Source: Gari tellinella
Lineage: Eukaryota > Mollusca > Bivalvia > Cardiida > Psammobiidae
Assembly: GCA_922989275.2 (NCBI GenBank)
Contig: OV277874.1
Coordinates: forward strand, 18,154,154-18,218,153
Reading direction: 5' to 3'
DNA: 64,000 nt
The notes under the pieces are model-generated. The model saw only the letters and a program-made list of their open reading frames with translations. It did not search any database and was not told the DNA's origin. Numbering within the stretch: the first letter of the stretch is position 1; each line of letters opens with the position of its first letter. A program made the position numbers and the translations under genes. Below, in pieces: positions 34,265 through 45,535 of this stretch.

Positions 34265-35146
34265 AGCTCACCAGAGTCCGGCTGTCCGTCATACAATTGC
34301 AAACGACTTCTTCTCTAAACCCAATGGCCTCAGGGTAACCAAACTTCATTTAAAGCATAAGTAGCGTTGGGGAATGAAAATTTGTTTCAAAAAAATGGAT
34401 GGGGTGATTTTCCTGTTTGCCATGGTAACCGTGCACGATATCTTAAAATAAATCTTCTTCGAAACTACTTGTCCAATTTCTATTTGGTGTTTACCAAAAC
34501 GTTTTTTAATCTATAGACTTGAAAAAACAATCATAAAATTTTGATCCGTTAAATAGAAACCATGGCCGCCAGAGGACGTTGTTTTTTTCTTGTTTAAAGT
34601 TATACATGTATTGAATTAAATGTTAAGAACATTCCAGAAGTTGTACCTTTGGTGGTATCTTTATGCAATTTGGTCAGTGTCATGTCCTTGATAAAATGTA
34701 TGTCATATTGTAGGTTATGTATGGTCATAAATTAGGTCAGTAGACCAAATTGCAGAAAAAGCTTTTTGCCATTCCAGGGGCCACATTTTCAGACAAATCT
34801 TCTTAAAATTACTTAATATAGAATGATCATCTGGACAAGAGCTAGGCAATGTACAGATATTGGTTTCATAAAATTCAAAAGAAGGTCAGTAGGTCAAAAC
34901 ATAGGAAGACAAAGTCCTAAACCCTTAGGATCCATATATTTAGCCGAAACGTCTTACATTTTTCTTAGAACGATCACATTGACGAAATCTAGGCATTGTA
35001 GTAATATGGTTTAATGGAGTTATAAAGTTGGTCAGTAGTAGGTCAAATTGTAGGAAAAGCTTTAAGGTACTCTATGATCCACTTCTGCCTTAAATTAAGG
35101 AAATTTCATTTCTCGGGTGAGCGCCTCATAGCCCCATGGCACTCGT
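34265..35146 (+). mobile_element. Helentron-like element, single-unit copy
   Basis: Start AGCTCACCAGAGTCCGG; end TCGGGTGAGCGCCTCATAGC, then CCCCATGGCACTCGTATTT, homologous to the end at 7230-7258. It contains TTTGCCATGGTAACCGTG at 34418. Repeated GGTCAGTAG(A/G) motifs (34734, 34880, 35030) mark degraded internal units. Confidence 0.55.
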
Positions 35147-35274
35147 ATTTATACTTTTATCTGTCCGTATGCCACAGCGTGGTCCCGACTGTTTAGGAAC
35201 GCAACTCCCTAACGATAGGGTGTTCGAGTATAAAAATAAGACTACGGTTAGTTTTCGATTCTAAGATTTTATAA

Positions 35275-35490
35275 AAAATATGTGACAAATGTGCTTGTAT
35301 TTCATAAAACATGACGTGAGACAAATGTGCTTTCTTGTCCCTTAGAAAATTTGATCTAAGCACATTTGTCTCATAAATGTGGTTTTTTGGTAAGACATTT
35401 GCGGTCCCATTTGTCTCATGTGAGACAAATGCGACTGCATCGGTCTTACGTAAGACAAATGTGTTCCGAGACAAATGTGCTCCTACAAAG
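35275..35490. repeat. dispersed repeat with GAGACAAATGTGC motifs, copy 2
   Basis: About eight GAGACAAATG or CATTTGTCTC motifs in both orientations, able to form several alternative hairpins (for example CATTTGTCTCATGTGAGACAAATG at 35409). Inversely related to 3388-3545. Confidence 0.65.
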
Positions 35491-35937
35491 CAGTGCTAAT
35501 GTGTACTGTGAAATACCCTGACCCTTTTCCATACCGCAGGAGCTATCGTCCTTTGTATTGTTTGGTTTTTTTTATCAAAGTAGGACATGCCCGGAGCTTC
35601 AAAACAATAACAGCAATTATACCTTCAAACTTCATATACAGATACATGTACACTCAGCGCAAAAAGAAACGCACATTTTTTTATCAAAATATTATTTCTA
35701 TGTAGAAGGAACGTATTTGTGAATTATTATTAAATCATTATTGAATTGATAGCATCACAACCTGTACTAATCGGTGCGGTGTTTTTAACAAGCTGTAGTT
35801 AATTCTTTTGCTGCCAAATTAATCGTTAAGTTTTTAGCCCTTCACCGTTTCATTGTCGTCTGCTTCAATTTGTTGTTTGCAAGATCGTTTCAAAGTAAAA
35901 TTCAATGTAGAATGACTTAAACAAATCGATACGAGTG

Positions 35938-36065
35938 TCAAACAGTTTGGATCCTGATCAGACGCCGCGTAACGCCGGCGAACAGTTTGGAGCCTGATCA
36001 GACACCGGGATTCTAGGCAGCCGCAGTGTTACTCTGTGATTTTTTTAGAATCTAAACTATTTGCA
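35938..36065. repeat. two overlapping hairpin cores
   Basis: CAAACAGTTTGGATCCTGAT, then GCCGGCGAACAGTTTGGAGC..., the left arm occurring twice in direct orientation before a decayed right arm (GAATCTAAACTATTTGC). Confidence 0.5.
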
Positions 36066-36169
36066 AATAACTATTTTGTTCTTAAAGCATTTTTTAATTG
36101 ATTGGTTATTGGTTAAGTGATTGATCGGTTGATTGATCGATGGGTTGATTGAATGATTAATTAATTTAT

Positions 36170-36300
36170 TTAAGTATTCTTTCATTCATTCATTTATATA
36201 TTCACTTTATATATTCACTCTTTCATTCATTAATTCATCCATTCATGAATCCATTCATTCATTCATGCATCCATTCATTCCATTATTCATTATTTTGTCT
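36170..36300. repeat. (ATTC)n microsatellite
   Basis: Imperfect ATTC/TTCATTCA repeat over about 130 bases. Confidence 0.85.
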
Positions 36301-36439
36301 TCCTCATGTGTTCAGTCATTCGTGTATGTTTAGTTAATAACATTGTTTCTGTTGTGTATATGTGTCTGTATGTTGTCTTGTTTCTTTCTATCTCACATTT
36401 TCATCATGTATGGTGGCAAAATAAAAGCAAACAAACCTA

Positions 36440-36633
36440 TCAAGAGTACACTTTTCCTATGCAAACAGTGTAGACCCTGATCAGAGGGCTCCTTAAGGAG
36501 CCCTCTGATCAGGGTCTACATTGTTTGTCACTTTGTAAATTATTGTTGAAGTCCACACTTATAATTCAAAAAGGGATTAGATTTGATTGTAAACTGGAAT
36601 TGTCCATTCAAACTTTATGGGTGAATGAGTTAA
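36440..36633. mobile_element. MITE family D, copy 1 (right end TTAA)
   Basis: Hairpin core at 36461-36529 with stem TGATCAGAGGGCTCC-TTAA-GGAGCCCTCTGATCA. Then the family D right part (GATTAGATTTGATTG... CCATTCAAACTTTATGGGTG AATGAG-TTAA). The left end with its TTAA was not found. Confidence 0.6.
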
Positions 36634-37340
36634 TTATGTTCTATTCTGATCTGGTCTGTTAACCCTCATCGTGCTAAGCGCGACCTGGAATAACTTTGCA
36701 AACAGTCTGGATGCAGATACATGTAAGTTGCCGCATTGCGCAGCTTCTAATCTGGTTTAAAACTGTTCGGCACCCATAGTTACCTTTACTTCAGTTTAAA
36801 AAGCTTAAAAGAGTTTTATCGGAGACGATACATTTGAAGACGACAACAATACAGCCTGATCATAGTTAATAAATATTCTCTTACAATGCATTTCTACATA
36901 GTGGAAAAGACAATGTTCTGCCGTTTAAACGAAACGAAACGCAATAAATTGAAATAAAATGCAAAAAATAATTGCTTTTTATCAATGTGGGAGGTTTATT
37001 TTATCTGAGTGACGAACAGTTTCGGAGCGTGACCCGTCTGATCTGGTTCCAAAACGTTTGCAATGGAATAACTTGCTTACCACACAGGCGAAGTTTATGT
37101 CATTAAAATGTCTTTTATACAATTTTACTCATTGCGGAGTCTGACAATGATACAAACGGTTTGACACTCAATTTTAGATATCTTGTGTCAAAATACCTAA
37201 AGCGAAATAGAAGCAGAAGCTGATGACGTCATATATGAGAAGGGGATAGTGGTTTATAGACGACATATGCTGAGTGTGCTATTAGTTCTTATTGTTGTTT
37301 ATAACCTATAAAGTACGGTAATTAGGTGACAATTGCTTAT

Positions 37341-37586
37341 CTGGGGCCCGTTTTACTAAACAACTTACGCAATTTTTTTGCGTAAGTCAAAATCGTTTAA
37401 CTCTTATTTTTCGATCATAAACGTTTGCAAACAGCAAATAGCCAGATCAGAGGACGCGCTAGAAGCGCGTCCTCTGATCTGGCTATTTGCTGTTTGTAGC
37501 AAGTGATAATAAAAATATAAACTAAAATTTAAAAGTTTGACTTACGCAAAAATTTTGCGTAAGTAGTTTAGTAAAACGGGCACCAG
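37341..37586. mobile_element. MITE family G (ends CTGGGGCCCGTTTTAC), with hairpin core variant
   Basis: CTGGGGCCCGTTTTACTAAA and the inverse TTTAGTAAAACGGGCACCAG are the terminal repeats, continuing as ACTTACGCAA / TTGCGTAAGT. The centre (37425-37497) is a perfect hairpin, GCAAACAGCAAATAGCCAGA TCAGAGGACGCGC and its inverse. Target duplication not clear. Confidence 0.75.
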
Positions 37587-37636
37587 GACTGTCTCGACCC
37601 AAAGAATAAATCAAACAGCATGTAACATGTAGCTTA

Positions 37637-37790
37637 ACCCGTTCACTCTCAATGACGTCATAAAGCACATTTACCAGCAGTTTTGATCCTGCTCATACGA
37701 CGCGTAACGCGGCGTCTGATCAGGATCAAAACTGTTTGCAACTTGTTTTGCCACTTGTTATTTAACCCTTTCGTGGTCAAATTTATCGTG
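37637..37790. mobile_element. TTAACCC-type element with hairpin core
   Basis: TTAACCCGTTCACTC at 37634-37648 and TTATTTAACCCTTTCGTGG at 37757 flank a core (37677-37739) with ATGCGCC-like loop CGCGTAACGCGGCG. Ends not fixed. Confidence 0.4.
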
Positions 37791-37906
37791 AGGTGTTTTA
37801 CCCCCTTCGACGCCATTATTGTCGTCTGCTTCAATATTGTTGTCTGTAATATCGTTTCAAAGTTAGAATTAAGGCAGTATAACTGATGTAATTTCAAAAC
37901 AAGTGG

Positions 37907-38000
37907 CACACAGTGCTGATCCTGATCAGACGCCGTTAGGGTTAGGGTTAACCCTAACCCTAACCGTTACCCGGCGTCTGATATAGCTCCAAACTGTTTC
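37907..38000. repeat. hairpin core with inverted telomeric repeats in its centre
   Basis: The centre is a 30-bp perfect palindrome (37935-37964) made of GTTAGGGTTAGGG and CCCTAACCCTAAC meeting at TTAA. It lies between GATCAGACGCC and GGCGTCTGAT. The other copies have 4-10 bases of loop here. Confidence 0.85.
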
Positions 38001-38568
38001 CAATGGATTTTTATTTTTGCTCAAGCACGTTTGTCAGGAAACAATAACTCAAAAGCTTCTGAGGAGATTCCAGAATTGTGATATTGTTATTAATATTCAG
38101 TTCAATAAACTGGCAAAACACCAAACTCCATTAAAATGACAGAACACATGACTGAAACAGATAGGGTAGTGCCCTAAGGTTAGAAATGCACTTTAAAACA
38201 TCTAATTGCAAGGTTCTCTATTATTCAACAGCATGTGTTAGTTACAAAAACTGAACCAGTCACTCTGTTTACAAAGGATAATTATGTCGTTATTCTGTCC
38301 CTTTTAAATCCATTTGCGAAACGCAGAAACATGGCAATAAAACGTAGCAAAATCTTGAATTGCTTGTATTTCTACATGTTATCTTCATACATGTAATTAT
38401 CATCATCTTTGATAACATTTGCAAAAGGTTGCCATAACATTGTGCCGTATACATGTAACTATTACGACCATTAAATTGTGTTAAGTTTTAGGTGTCTACG
38501 ATAGGTGACTGCCTATGTAAGGTGACAGTAAAACAGAAAGCTCCTTTAGGACATTTTTGTTTTACTGT

Positions 38569-38610
38569 TACAGTGGAGAATCTGTTATTCTGACGTCATT
38601 GGTGACGTCA
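38569..38610. repeat. extra family A terminal repeat
   Basis: CAGTGGAGAATCTGTTATTC followed by TGACGTCATTGGTGACGTCA, a near-palindrome; a second full terminal repeat follows at once at 38611. It could be a solo end left by an earlier event. Confidence 0.6.
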
Positions 38611-38860
38611 TACAGTGGAGAATCTGTTATTCTTTCCCGTTTAAACGCAAACGTACGCAAACGCAAAACACTAAAACGTAGAAAAGTACAACTTTTGGAC
38701 ACTTCTGATAATTCATGTTTATCTTGGTGGCAAACAGTTTGGAGCCTGATCAGACGCCGGGTTACCCGGCGTCTGATCTGGCTCCAAACTGTTTGCACTG
38801 CAAATACTAGTTTTAGCGTAAACGCGTTTATTGGGAAAGAATAACACATTCTCCACTGTA
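38611..38860. mobile_element. MITE family A, copy 1 (250 bp)
   Basis: TA-CAGTGGAGAATCTGTTATTC to GAATAACACATTCTCCACTG-TA. Conserved left interior GTTTAAACGCAAACGTACGC, right interior TTTTAGCGTAAACGCGTTTA. The hairpin core at 38730-38796 has the loop CGCCGGGTTACCCGGCG. TA at both ends suggests a Tc1/mariner-type origin. No transposase gene of this kind is in the window. Confidence 0.85.
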
Positions 38861-38977
38861 CCTTGATTTAAAGTGTCACTAATGTCTTGTCTTTTATCCG
38901 ACTGATTGGGTTAGTGGACTGTATACGAGTGGTTTACTGCATACACGTACATATGAGTTATCTAATTATCTTGTCTT

Positions 38978-39227
38978 TTAATAGTTCAACCCTAGCGACG
39001 AGCATACTCGTCATTTACAAATAGTGTATCTGTGAGGATTACGCTTGTCTCATGCAAACAGTGTATACCCTGATCAGAGGGCTCTTTAAGAAGCCCTCTG
39101 ATCAGGGTATACACTGTTTGTCATTTTGAAATATATTGCTAAATTCAACCCTAAATAGTCAAAAATAGACTTGACTTATATTGGAATTGGAATTATCCAT
39201 TAAAATTTTCAGGGGTGAATGAGTTAA
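38978..39227. mobile_element. MITE family D, copy 2 (TTAA-flanked, 250 bp)
   Basis: TTAA at both ends. The left end has ACCCTAGCGACGAGCATACTCGTC, in which GACGAG-CATA-CTCGTC is a small hairpin. The core at 39056-39122 has stem GATCAGAGGGCTC. The right part ends GGGTGAATGAG-TTAA. Confidence 0.75.
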
Positions 39228-39292
39228 TAAATAAAAAAAATTTAGTTATACAATAAAACAGCCTTTGCAGTGAAAAGGTTAAAATACTTTTG

Positions 39293-39844
39293 TACAGTGG
39301 AGAATCTGTTATTCTTTCCCAATAAACGCGTTTACGCTAAAACTATTATTTGCAGTGCAAACAGTTTGGAGCCAGATCAGACGCCGGGTAACCCGGTGTC
39401 TGATCAGGCTCCAAACTGTTTGCCACCAAGATAAACAAGAATTATCAGAATTGTCCAAAAGTTGTTCTTTTCTACGTTTTAGTGCTTTGCGTTTGCGTGC
39501 GTTTGCGTACGTTTGCGTTTAAACGGGAAAGAATAACAGATTCTCCACTGTACCAAAAATAATTTCGTAATCAGAATTTCATATTTTATTCAACAAAACT
39601 CAAACAAAATACGGACTCATTATTAAATATCATGAATGATATTCCAGTCGATGTAATTTATTCTATGAATTATTACGTTTTTACGTTTCAGCCCTGCTTC
39701 ATTAAATTAAAATACAAGTTTTGTGACACACTGTTTTTAAGATTTAATAACGATTCTTAATTAAAATGCAGGCCATTAAAATAACGTTATCTCATCTTCC
39801 TAGAAATCTTCCACATGTTGATCATGATGTATTTGATTTTATAG
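39293..39844. repeat. 552-bp tandem duplication, unit 1 (MITE A copy 2 plus 292-bp flank)
   Basis: The MITE is at 39293-39552; the following 292 bases are repeated nearly base for base after the next MITE. Confidence 0.85.
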
Positions 39845-40397
39845 TACAGTGGAGAAAACGTTATTCTTTCCCAATAAACGCGTTTACGCTAAAACTATTA
39901 TTTGCAGTGCAAACAGTTTGGAGCCAGATCAGACGCCGGGTAACCCGGTGTCTGATCAGGCTCCAAACTGTTTGCCACCAAGATAAACAAGAATTATCAG
40001 AATTGTCCAAAAGTTGTTCTTTTCTACGTTTTAGTGCTTTGCGTTTGCGTGCGTTTGCGTACGTTTGCGTTTAAACGGGAAAGAATAACAGATTCTCCAC
40101 TGTACCAAAAATAATTTCGTAATCAGAATTTCATATTTTATTCAACAAAACTCAAACAAAATACGGACTCATTATTAAATATCATGAATGATATTCCAGT
40201 CGATGTAATTTATTCTATGAATTATTACGTTTTTACGTTTCAGCCCTGCTTCATTAAATTAAAATACAAGTTTTGTGACACACCGTTTTTAGAGATTTAA
40301 TAACGATTCTTAATTAAAATTCAGGCCATTAAAATAACGTTATCTCATCTTCCTAGAAATCTTCCACATGTTGATCATGATGTATTTGATTTTATAG
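39845..40397. repeat. 552-bp tandem duplication, unit 2 (MITE A copy 3 plus flank)
   Basis: The MITE is at 39845-40104, then the same flank with few changes (for example CACTGTTTTTAAG versus CACCGTTTTTAGAG). A third family A copy (40398-40634) sits exactly at the end of the flank. Confidence 0.85.
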
Positions 40398-40634
40398 TTC
40401 AGTGGAGAAAACGTTATTCATTCCCGTTTAAACGCAAACGAAACGCAAACGCAAAGTACTAAAATGTAGAAAATGGAAAATTTTGACAACTCTGAATGTT
40501 GATTTTAACTTTGATGGCAAACAGTTGGGATCCTGGTCAGACGCGGGTAACCCTGGCTTCAAACTGTTTGCATTGGAAATAATAGATTTAGCGTAAACGC
40601 GTTATTGGGAAAGAATAACGTTTTCTCCACTGTA
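40398..40634. mobile_element. MITE family A, copy 4 (diverged)
   Basis: CAGTGGAGAAAACGTTATTC and its inverse at the ends, with hairpin core decayed in the middle (GACGCGGGTAACCC). The left flank is TT instead of TA. Confidence 0.8.
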
Positions 40635-40639
40635 TTACA

Positions 40640-41160
40640 GAGACGTCTAATCAGTATCCAAATGTTAGTCAATATGTTATCATAAGAGCCATAAATTGTC
40701 CATACATTATCCGAACAGATGGAAGCTTAAAGTAGACTGAAGGAAATGCGGATAGCTTTTAAGGGAGATTTCCGATCTAAATGTAACCTACTGTTAAGAT
40801 ATCAATCCATGTGTGCCTAGCGCCCAAGAACGGGGACAAAGGCAAATAGTGTAGATCCTGATAATAATGCGGCGTCTGATTAGAGTCTACACTGTATGAA
40901 CCGATATTCCACTAGTGGATTACTATATTTATACAATCGCTTTATGCAACTCCTAGATCGAAAATTATGCGATAAATGATATAATTCACATTTTTCTTTC
41001 ACAGTAATGGTAAATGATAAAGAGACATGATTAAGATATATGCCGTGCGACTCATTAGATTAGTAAATGGTTAAAGATTCAATTATACTCTATCAAAATT
41101 TAACACTTTGTGCAATAGGTCTATCGTCTGCAGTAAAGATGCTTTTATTGCTCAAAATAA
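40640..41160. other. non-coding with decayed hairpins
   Basis: Diverged family C-like arms at 40722-40800 and a decayed core at about 40845-40900 (GTGTAGATCCTGAT...AGTCTACACTGT). No gene seen. Confidence 0.5.
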
Positions 41161-41162
41161 GC

Positions 41163-41368
41163 CGTTACCAGGGCTCCAGATAAGGGGGGGGGGGGGTAAT
41201 CTGCACAAATCCAACATTTTCGAACTTATTTCAGCACAAAATCATATGGTGTTCCTACTCGTTAGAATTGTCTCTACGAGACAATTCTAATGAGTAGTAA
41301 CACCATAAGGTTTAGAGCAGAAGTAAAGATTTTATTTTTTGAAATACTCCCCTTATCTGGGGCCATGC
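41163..41368. mobile_element. foldback element with central perfect hairpin
   Basis: GTTACCAGGGCTCCAGATAA and the inverse TTATCTGGGGCCATGCGTTA at the ends. The centre (41258-41297) is CTCGTTAGAATTGTCTC-TAC-GAGACAATTCTAATGAG. A G12 run at about 41185. Confidence 0.6.
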
Positions 41369-41494
41369 GTTACCATTTGATATAGGTATCCCCAAAGCAT
41401 TGTCAACTACTCCTGTCATCCATGGGGCCAATTTGCATTGCATTATAGTGCTCCCACCCTATAACAGTTCCCCGAACAACGATCCCCTCCTTAC

Positions 41495-42200
41495 ATTATG
41501 GGAATAAACAACATATTTTTGACGTTCATGACGGTATGACTACATTAGCTTCGCAGGGGGTAAATTTACCCCCCGAAGCTAATGCAGTCATACCGTCATG
41601 AGCGGCAAAGAGATGTTGTTTATTCCTTATATTTATATTTATATTTTCTGTCTTGTCAATTTAATGTGTTTATTGGCCAGATTTGTTTTTCTGTATAAGA
41701 ATTTATCATATACCGGTCAAAGAGGTTTGATAGATGTAATGTCGATGTAATAGTCATTCCAGTTTCTAAATATGGTGAAAAAGTAGTCCCAACTAAATGT
41801 ACTCTAACTGTATTAAAATTCAGGATTTTTCCAGTAAACTTTCTCTCTGTGAATGGAAAAGACTTACAAGGCAAACAAATAACAGTGCAACTTGAATATC
41901 TATTGCCAAAGCACATTCTAAAAATACAGGTCGCGGTTGTTTTCTTAACCCATTTACACACATAGCAACGCGATGGCAACGACCTATGGGTCTGTATCAC
42001 TCCGCTAGTGTCATATGACCGTCGACCAATGGGAGCTTAGTGTTAAGTGCCCGATGTAGTCTATTTGAAGAAGTCCACGAATAGCACGGGCGAAATCCGA
42101 ACTGGCTAAAACCAGTTCCGAAGTGTAGGTTCATCGGCAGATGTACCGCAAATTTTTAATAGGATTACATAAAGACTTTACATGGTGAATGTAAATATTA
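41495..42200. repeat. tandem duplication, unit 1, beginning with a foldback MITE
   Basis: The foldback at its left (GGAATAAACAACAT...TGACGTTCATGACGGTATGA with inverse arms) spans about 41499-41625. The rest is repeated at 42340-42915. A 114-codon minus-strand frame (start 42000) has no recognisable domain and is conserved only because of the duplication. Confidence 0.75.
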
Positions 42201-42915
42201 TAGGAATAAACAACATCTTGTTGACGTTCATGACGGTATGACTACATTAGCTTCGCAGGGGATAAACGATAAATGTACCCCCCCCCCCCCCCGAAGCTAA
42301 TGTAGTCATACCGTCATGAGCGGCAAAGAGATGTTGTTTATTCCTTATATTTATATTTATATTTTCTGTCTTATCAATTTAATGTGTTTATTGGCCAGAT
42401 TTGTTTTTCTGTATAAGAATTTATCATATACCGGTCAAAGAGGTTTGATAGATGTAATGTCGATGTAATAGCCATTCCAGTTTCTTAATATGGTGAGAAA
42501 GTAGTCCCAACTACATGTACTCTAACTGTATTAAAAATTCAGGATTTTTTCCAGTTAACTTTCTCTCTGTGAATGGAAAAGACTTACAAGGCAAACAAAT
42601 AACAGTGCAACTTGAATATCTATTGCCAAAGCACATTCTAAAAATACAGGTCGCGGTTGTTTTCTTAACCCATTTACACACATAGCAACGCGATGGCAAC
42701 GACCTATGGGTCTGTATCACTCCGCTAGTGTCATATGACCGTCGACCAATGAGAGCTTAGTGTTAAGTGCCCGATGTAGTCTATTTCAAGAAGTCCACGA
42801 ATAGCACGGGCGAAATCCGAACTGGCTAAAACCAGTTCCGAAGTGTAGGTTCATCGGCAGATGCACCGCAGATTTTTAATAGGATTACATAAAGACTTTA
42901 CATGGTGAATGTAAA
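42201..42915. repeat. tandem duplication, unit 2
   Basis: Same order as unit 1. The loop of the foldback has a C16 run instead of a short run; the 114-codon frame is shortened to 69 by an indel near 42535. Confidence 0.75.
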
Positions 42916-43890
42916 TATACCGTCATGAGCGGCAAAAAGATTTTGTTTATTCCTTATATTTATATTTTTATTTTCTGTCATCCATTTAATGTGTAGTTTG
43001 ACCAGATTTGTTTTCATGTATATGAATATATCATATACCGGCCAAATGGGTTTGATAGATGTAATATCGATGTAATAGCCATTCCAGTTTCTAAATATGG
43101 TGTCAAAAGTAGTCCTTACTACATGTACTGTATTTGCATGATAATTTCAGGGTTTTTACGCACTAAACTTTCTCGCTGTGCTTTAAGAACGCTCGTAAGA
43201 AACTAAAACAAAAATTTCAATCTGAATATCTATTATCAAAGCATATTTTAAACAATTAGGTGGCGCAAGTTTTTTATACACGCTTTACACATAGCAACGT
43301 GAATAGCAACGCTGAAATGCGACTACACAGTCAGCGTGTACACACACCCGCGGCTATCCGTGGCATATCCGATACACATAGGCTAGTTTCAATATGTCAA
43401 AACGGAACATTACGTTACCAATTTAGTAAATGTGAATGCATTATTTTGCTTTATGTTTGAGCGACTTTCCTATGTAATTCTGGTGAACAAATTGTTTGAA
43501 CTTGTCAATTTCAAACCGTAATTGGAAGACAACTTGTCTAATCTATAAATAGAACACTCGGAGAAGGGAGAGAACGCGTACAGCTTTAATGACGGAGCGT
43601 AATATGATAACCTCCCTTAAAAACAGCATTTACTTTTTTTATCGCAATTTGATTTTAATTGAAATGTCTGCGACTTTAAATAGGGGTTTCGAGATACCCA
43701 AAAATCTAAAAGTAGATCCTAACTTGGTCGGTATCTCTCCGCCGTATGGAAGATTTTCTTCGCGGCGGAGACTCCGCCCTCTTCTAACTGGCTGGAACCG
43801 GATTCTATTCGTAGGTTCATCGAGACTTGACCTGCATATTTTTAATACGATTACATAGAGACTTTACAGGGTTAATGTAAATATATAAGC
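42916..43890. repeat. tandem duplication, unit 3 (older)
   Basis: Starts within the foldback right arm (ATACCGTCATGAGCGGCAAA). Alignable to the end, GACTTTACAGGGTTAATGTA, but clearly diverged. The frames at 43260 and 43589 are not conserved between units. Confidence 0.6.
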
Positions 43891-43910
43891 ATGACCAATG
43901 TGTATGGTAT

Positions 43911-44224
43911 TACAGTGATCCTTCCATACAGCGACCCTCCGAACAGCGATTGCCTTCTTACAACAACACTTTCCGCTGTTCCCCCAAACAGTACAACTAT
44001 GTCCAACCTTTTCGCGTCTGCAATATCTTCTACTTAAAATTATTCAAAATGTTTCGCTGTGTTTTCTTAAAATCACATATTTGACATTTTGACAGAAAAA
44101 TAACATAATGACGAGTGACAAACAGCTTAAATCCAGATCAGGCGCCGCGTTGGATTCAAGCTGTTTGCAAATGTAAGCCAATTTCCATCCCTATAACAAC
44201 TCCCTTGATAGTTCGCTGTGCCGT
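43911..44224. mobile_element. MITE family B, copy (diverged)
   Basis: TA-CAGTGATCCTTCCATACAG at the left and a weak inverse near 44200-44224. It contains GCGTCTGC-type motif and a short core at 44119-44169 (AACAGCTTAAATCCAGATCA... TTGGATTCAAGCTGTTTGC). Confidence 0.5.
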
Positions 44225-44479
44225 AAAACCCAGCTCAGTCAATCAAAATTACTACCGGATTAATCCCAAATTCAGGGAAGCTGTCAAAGGACAAAAAGTT
44301 CAAAATCTGAAAAAGAGATATTGTATAATGCACTATAGCTTTCGGTAGAGTACGTAACAGTTATCATAAAATGGGGAAATTAAATAGAAACACATCTACT
44401 AGGAGTTTCCCTGAGGAGCAATCTGATCAGTGTCTACACTAGTTGCTCAGGCTTTTCTGTCCCAATACGTAGGTGATTG

Positions 44480-44665
44480 TGAAAATAGGCCCAACGCGTA
44501 TAAAGCGTTTGGGTTGAGTCTGGGTTCGTTCACAAACATTTGATTGGTCAGATTTGAGCCTAGGCTCAAATTCGACCAATCAAATGCTTAAGAACGAATG
44601 CTCAAATCTGACCAATCAAACGCTTGAGAACGATTTCTAAATCAACTCAAACGCTTTATACACAT
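44480..44665. mobile_element. foldback element, GTATAAAGCGTTTGGGTTGAG type
   Basis: Outer arms TATAAAGCGTTTGGGTTGA and TCAACTCAAACGCTTTATA; inner arms TTTGATTGGTCAGATTTGAG and inverses, repeated twice on the right. A related element is at 52150-52287. Confidence 0.7.
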
Positions 44666-45456
44666 TGGTCCAGTTCATCCAGGACAACAGTCAAAGCTGA
44701 ACTGTTGTAACCTTATTGACCTAGTGTTAGAAAATAACTAATGATTTGAAGATTTAGTAATAATATTTGCTTCCTTATTCGAGATAAGTATAGCACGTAT
44801 GTAAAGTATGTTAAATAATTGAAGAAATGTCCCTAGAGCAACGTTGTGCCATTACTATCAATTTGTTGCATTCACTTATATGCATTTACCAGGAAACAAA
44901 GCTTGATTTCTCAGAACCAGAGATATTCATTCAAATCAAATAAATTGTAGCCTTAATATGGATTGAAATAATGATTCCGAAGCCCCCATAGACCTTTATA
45001 TAATATTAATACACATATATATATACTGACGACTGACTTAATAGTTTTTTCTACCTCCATTTTATTTTCGTTATCTGTGCATAAACTTGTCATTTTAGCA
45101 TTAGATTGCATTATGTTTGAGTTTAAATTGAAGATAATAAGATCTGGCGCATTTTCGAGTTATTCCCTTTGTTGTAAAATCATTTGAATAGTTAGATGAT
45201 GGTTTATTTCTGTGCTCGTGCAATGGAAATACAAACAAATATTGGATTCAGCCCAAGTGGCCACGTGTTCATTATGTGCGTAATTCAACAATTTCCCATA
45301 CAAGAATACATGTCAGAAAGTTGAAGTGTATCCCATTTTCCAAATAGAAGCGCTTTTTAGCACATTCAAATTATTCTTCTACTTAAGAAAGTAGTTACAG
45401 CTATGTGCATGTACCATAAAATTATTTTTCTACATACATGTACTAGCAGAATGGTG

Positions 45457-45535
45457 GCTTAAAGCAGGTTGAAAATAAAGCAGAATGTACATGTACCATG
45501 ATGTGCATTCGGCTTTACTTTCAATTTGCTTTAAG
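45457..45535. repeat. MITE family C hairpin, copy 4
   Basis: GGCTTAAAGCAGGTTGAAAA and inverse, loop region CATGTACCATGATGTG. Confidence 0.65.

Noticed and set aside
35650..35690. Sequence CACTCAGCGCAAAAAGAAAC as the end of a known transposon
   Set aside because: It looks like a repeat end, but no partner end was found and I cannot name the family with certainty.
41656..42720. Repeated minus-strand protein beginning MIQTHRSLPSRCYVCKW
   Set aside because: Present twice only because of the tandem duplication, broken by an indel in the second unit and absent from the third; no domain recognised.
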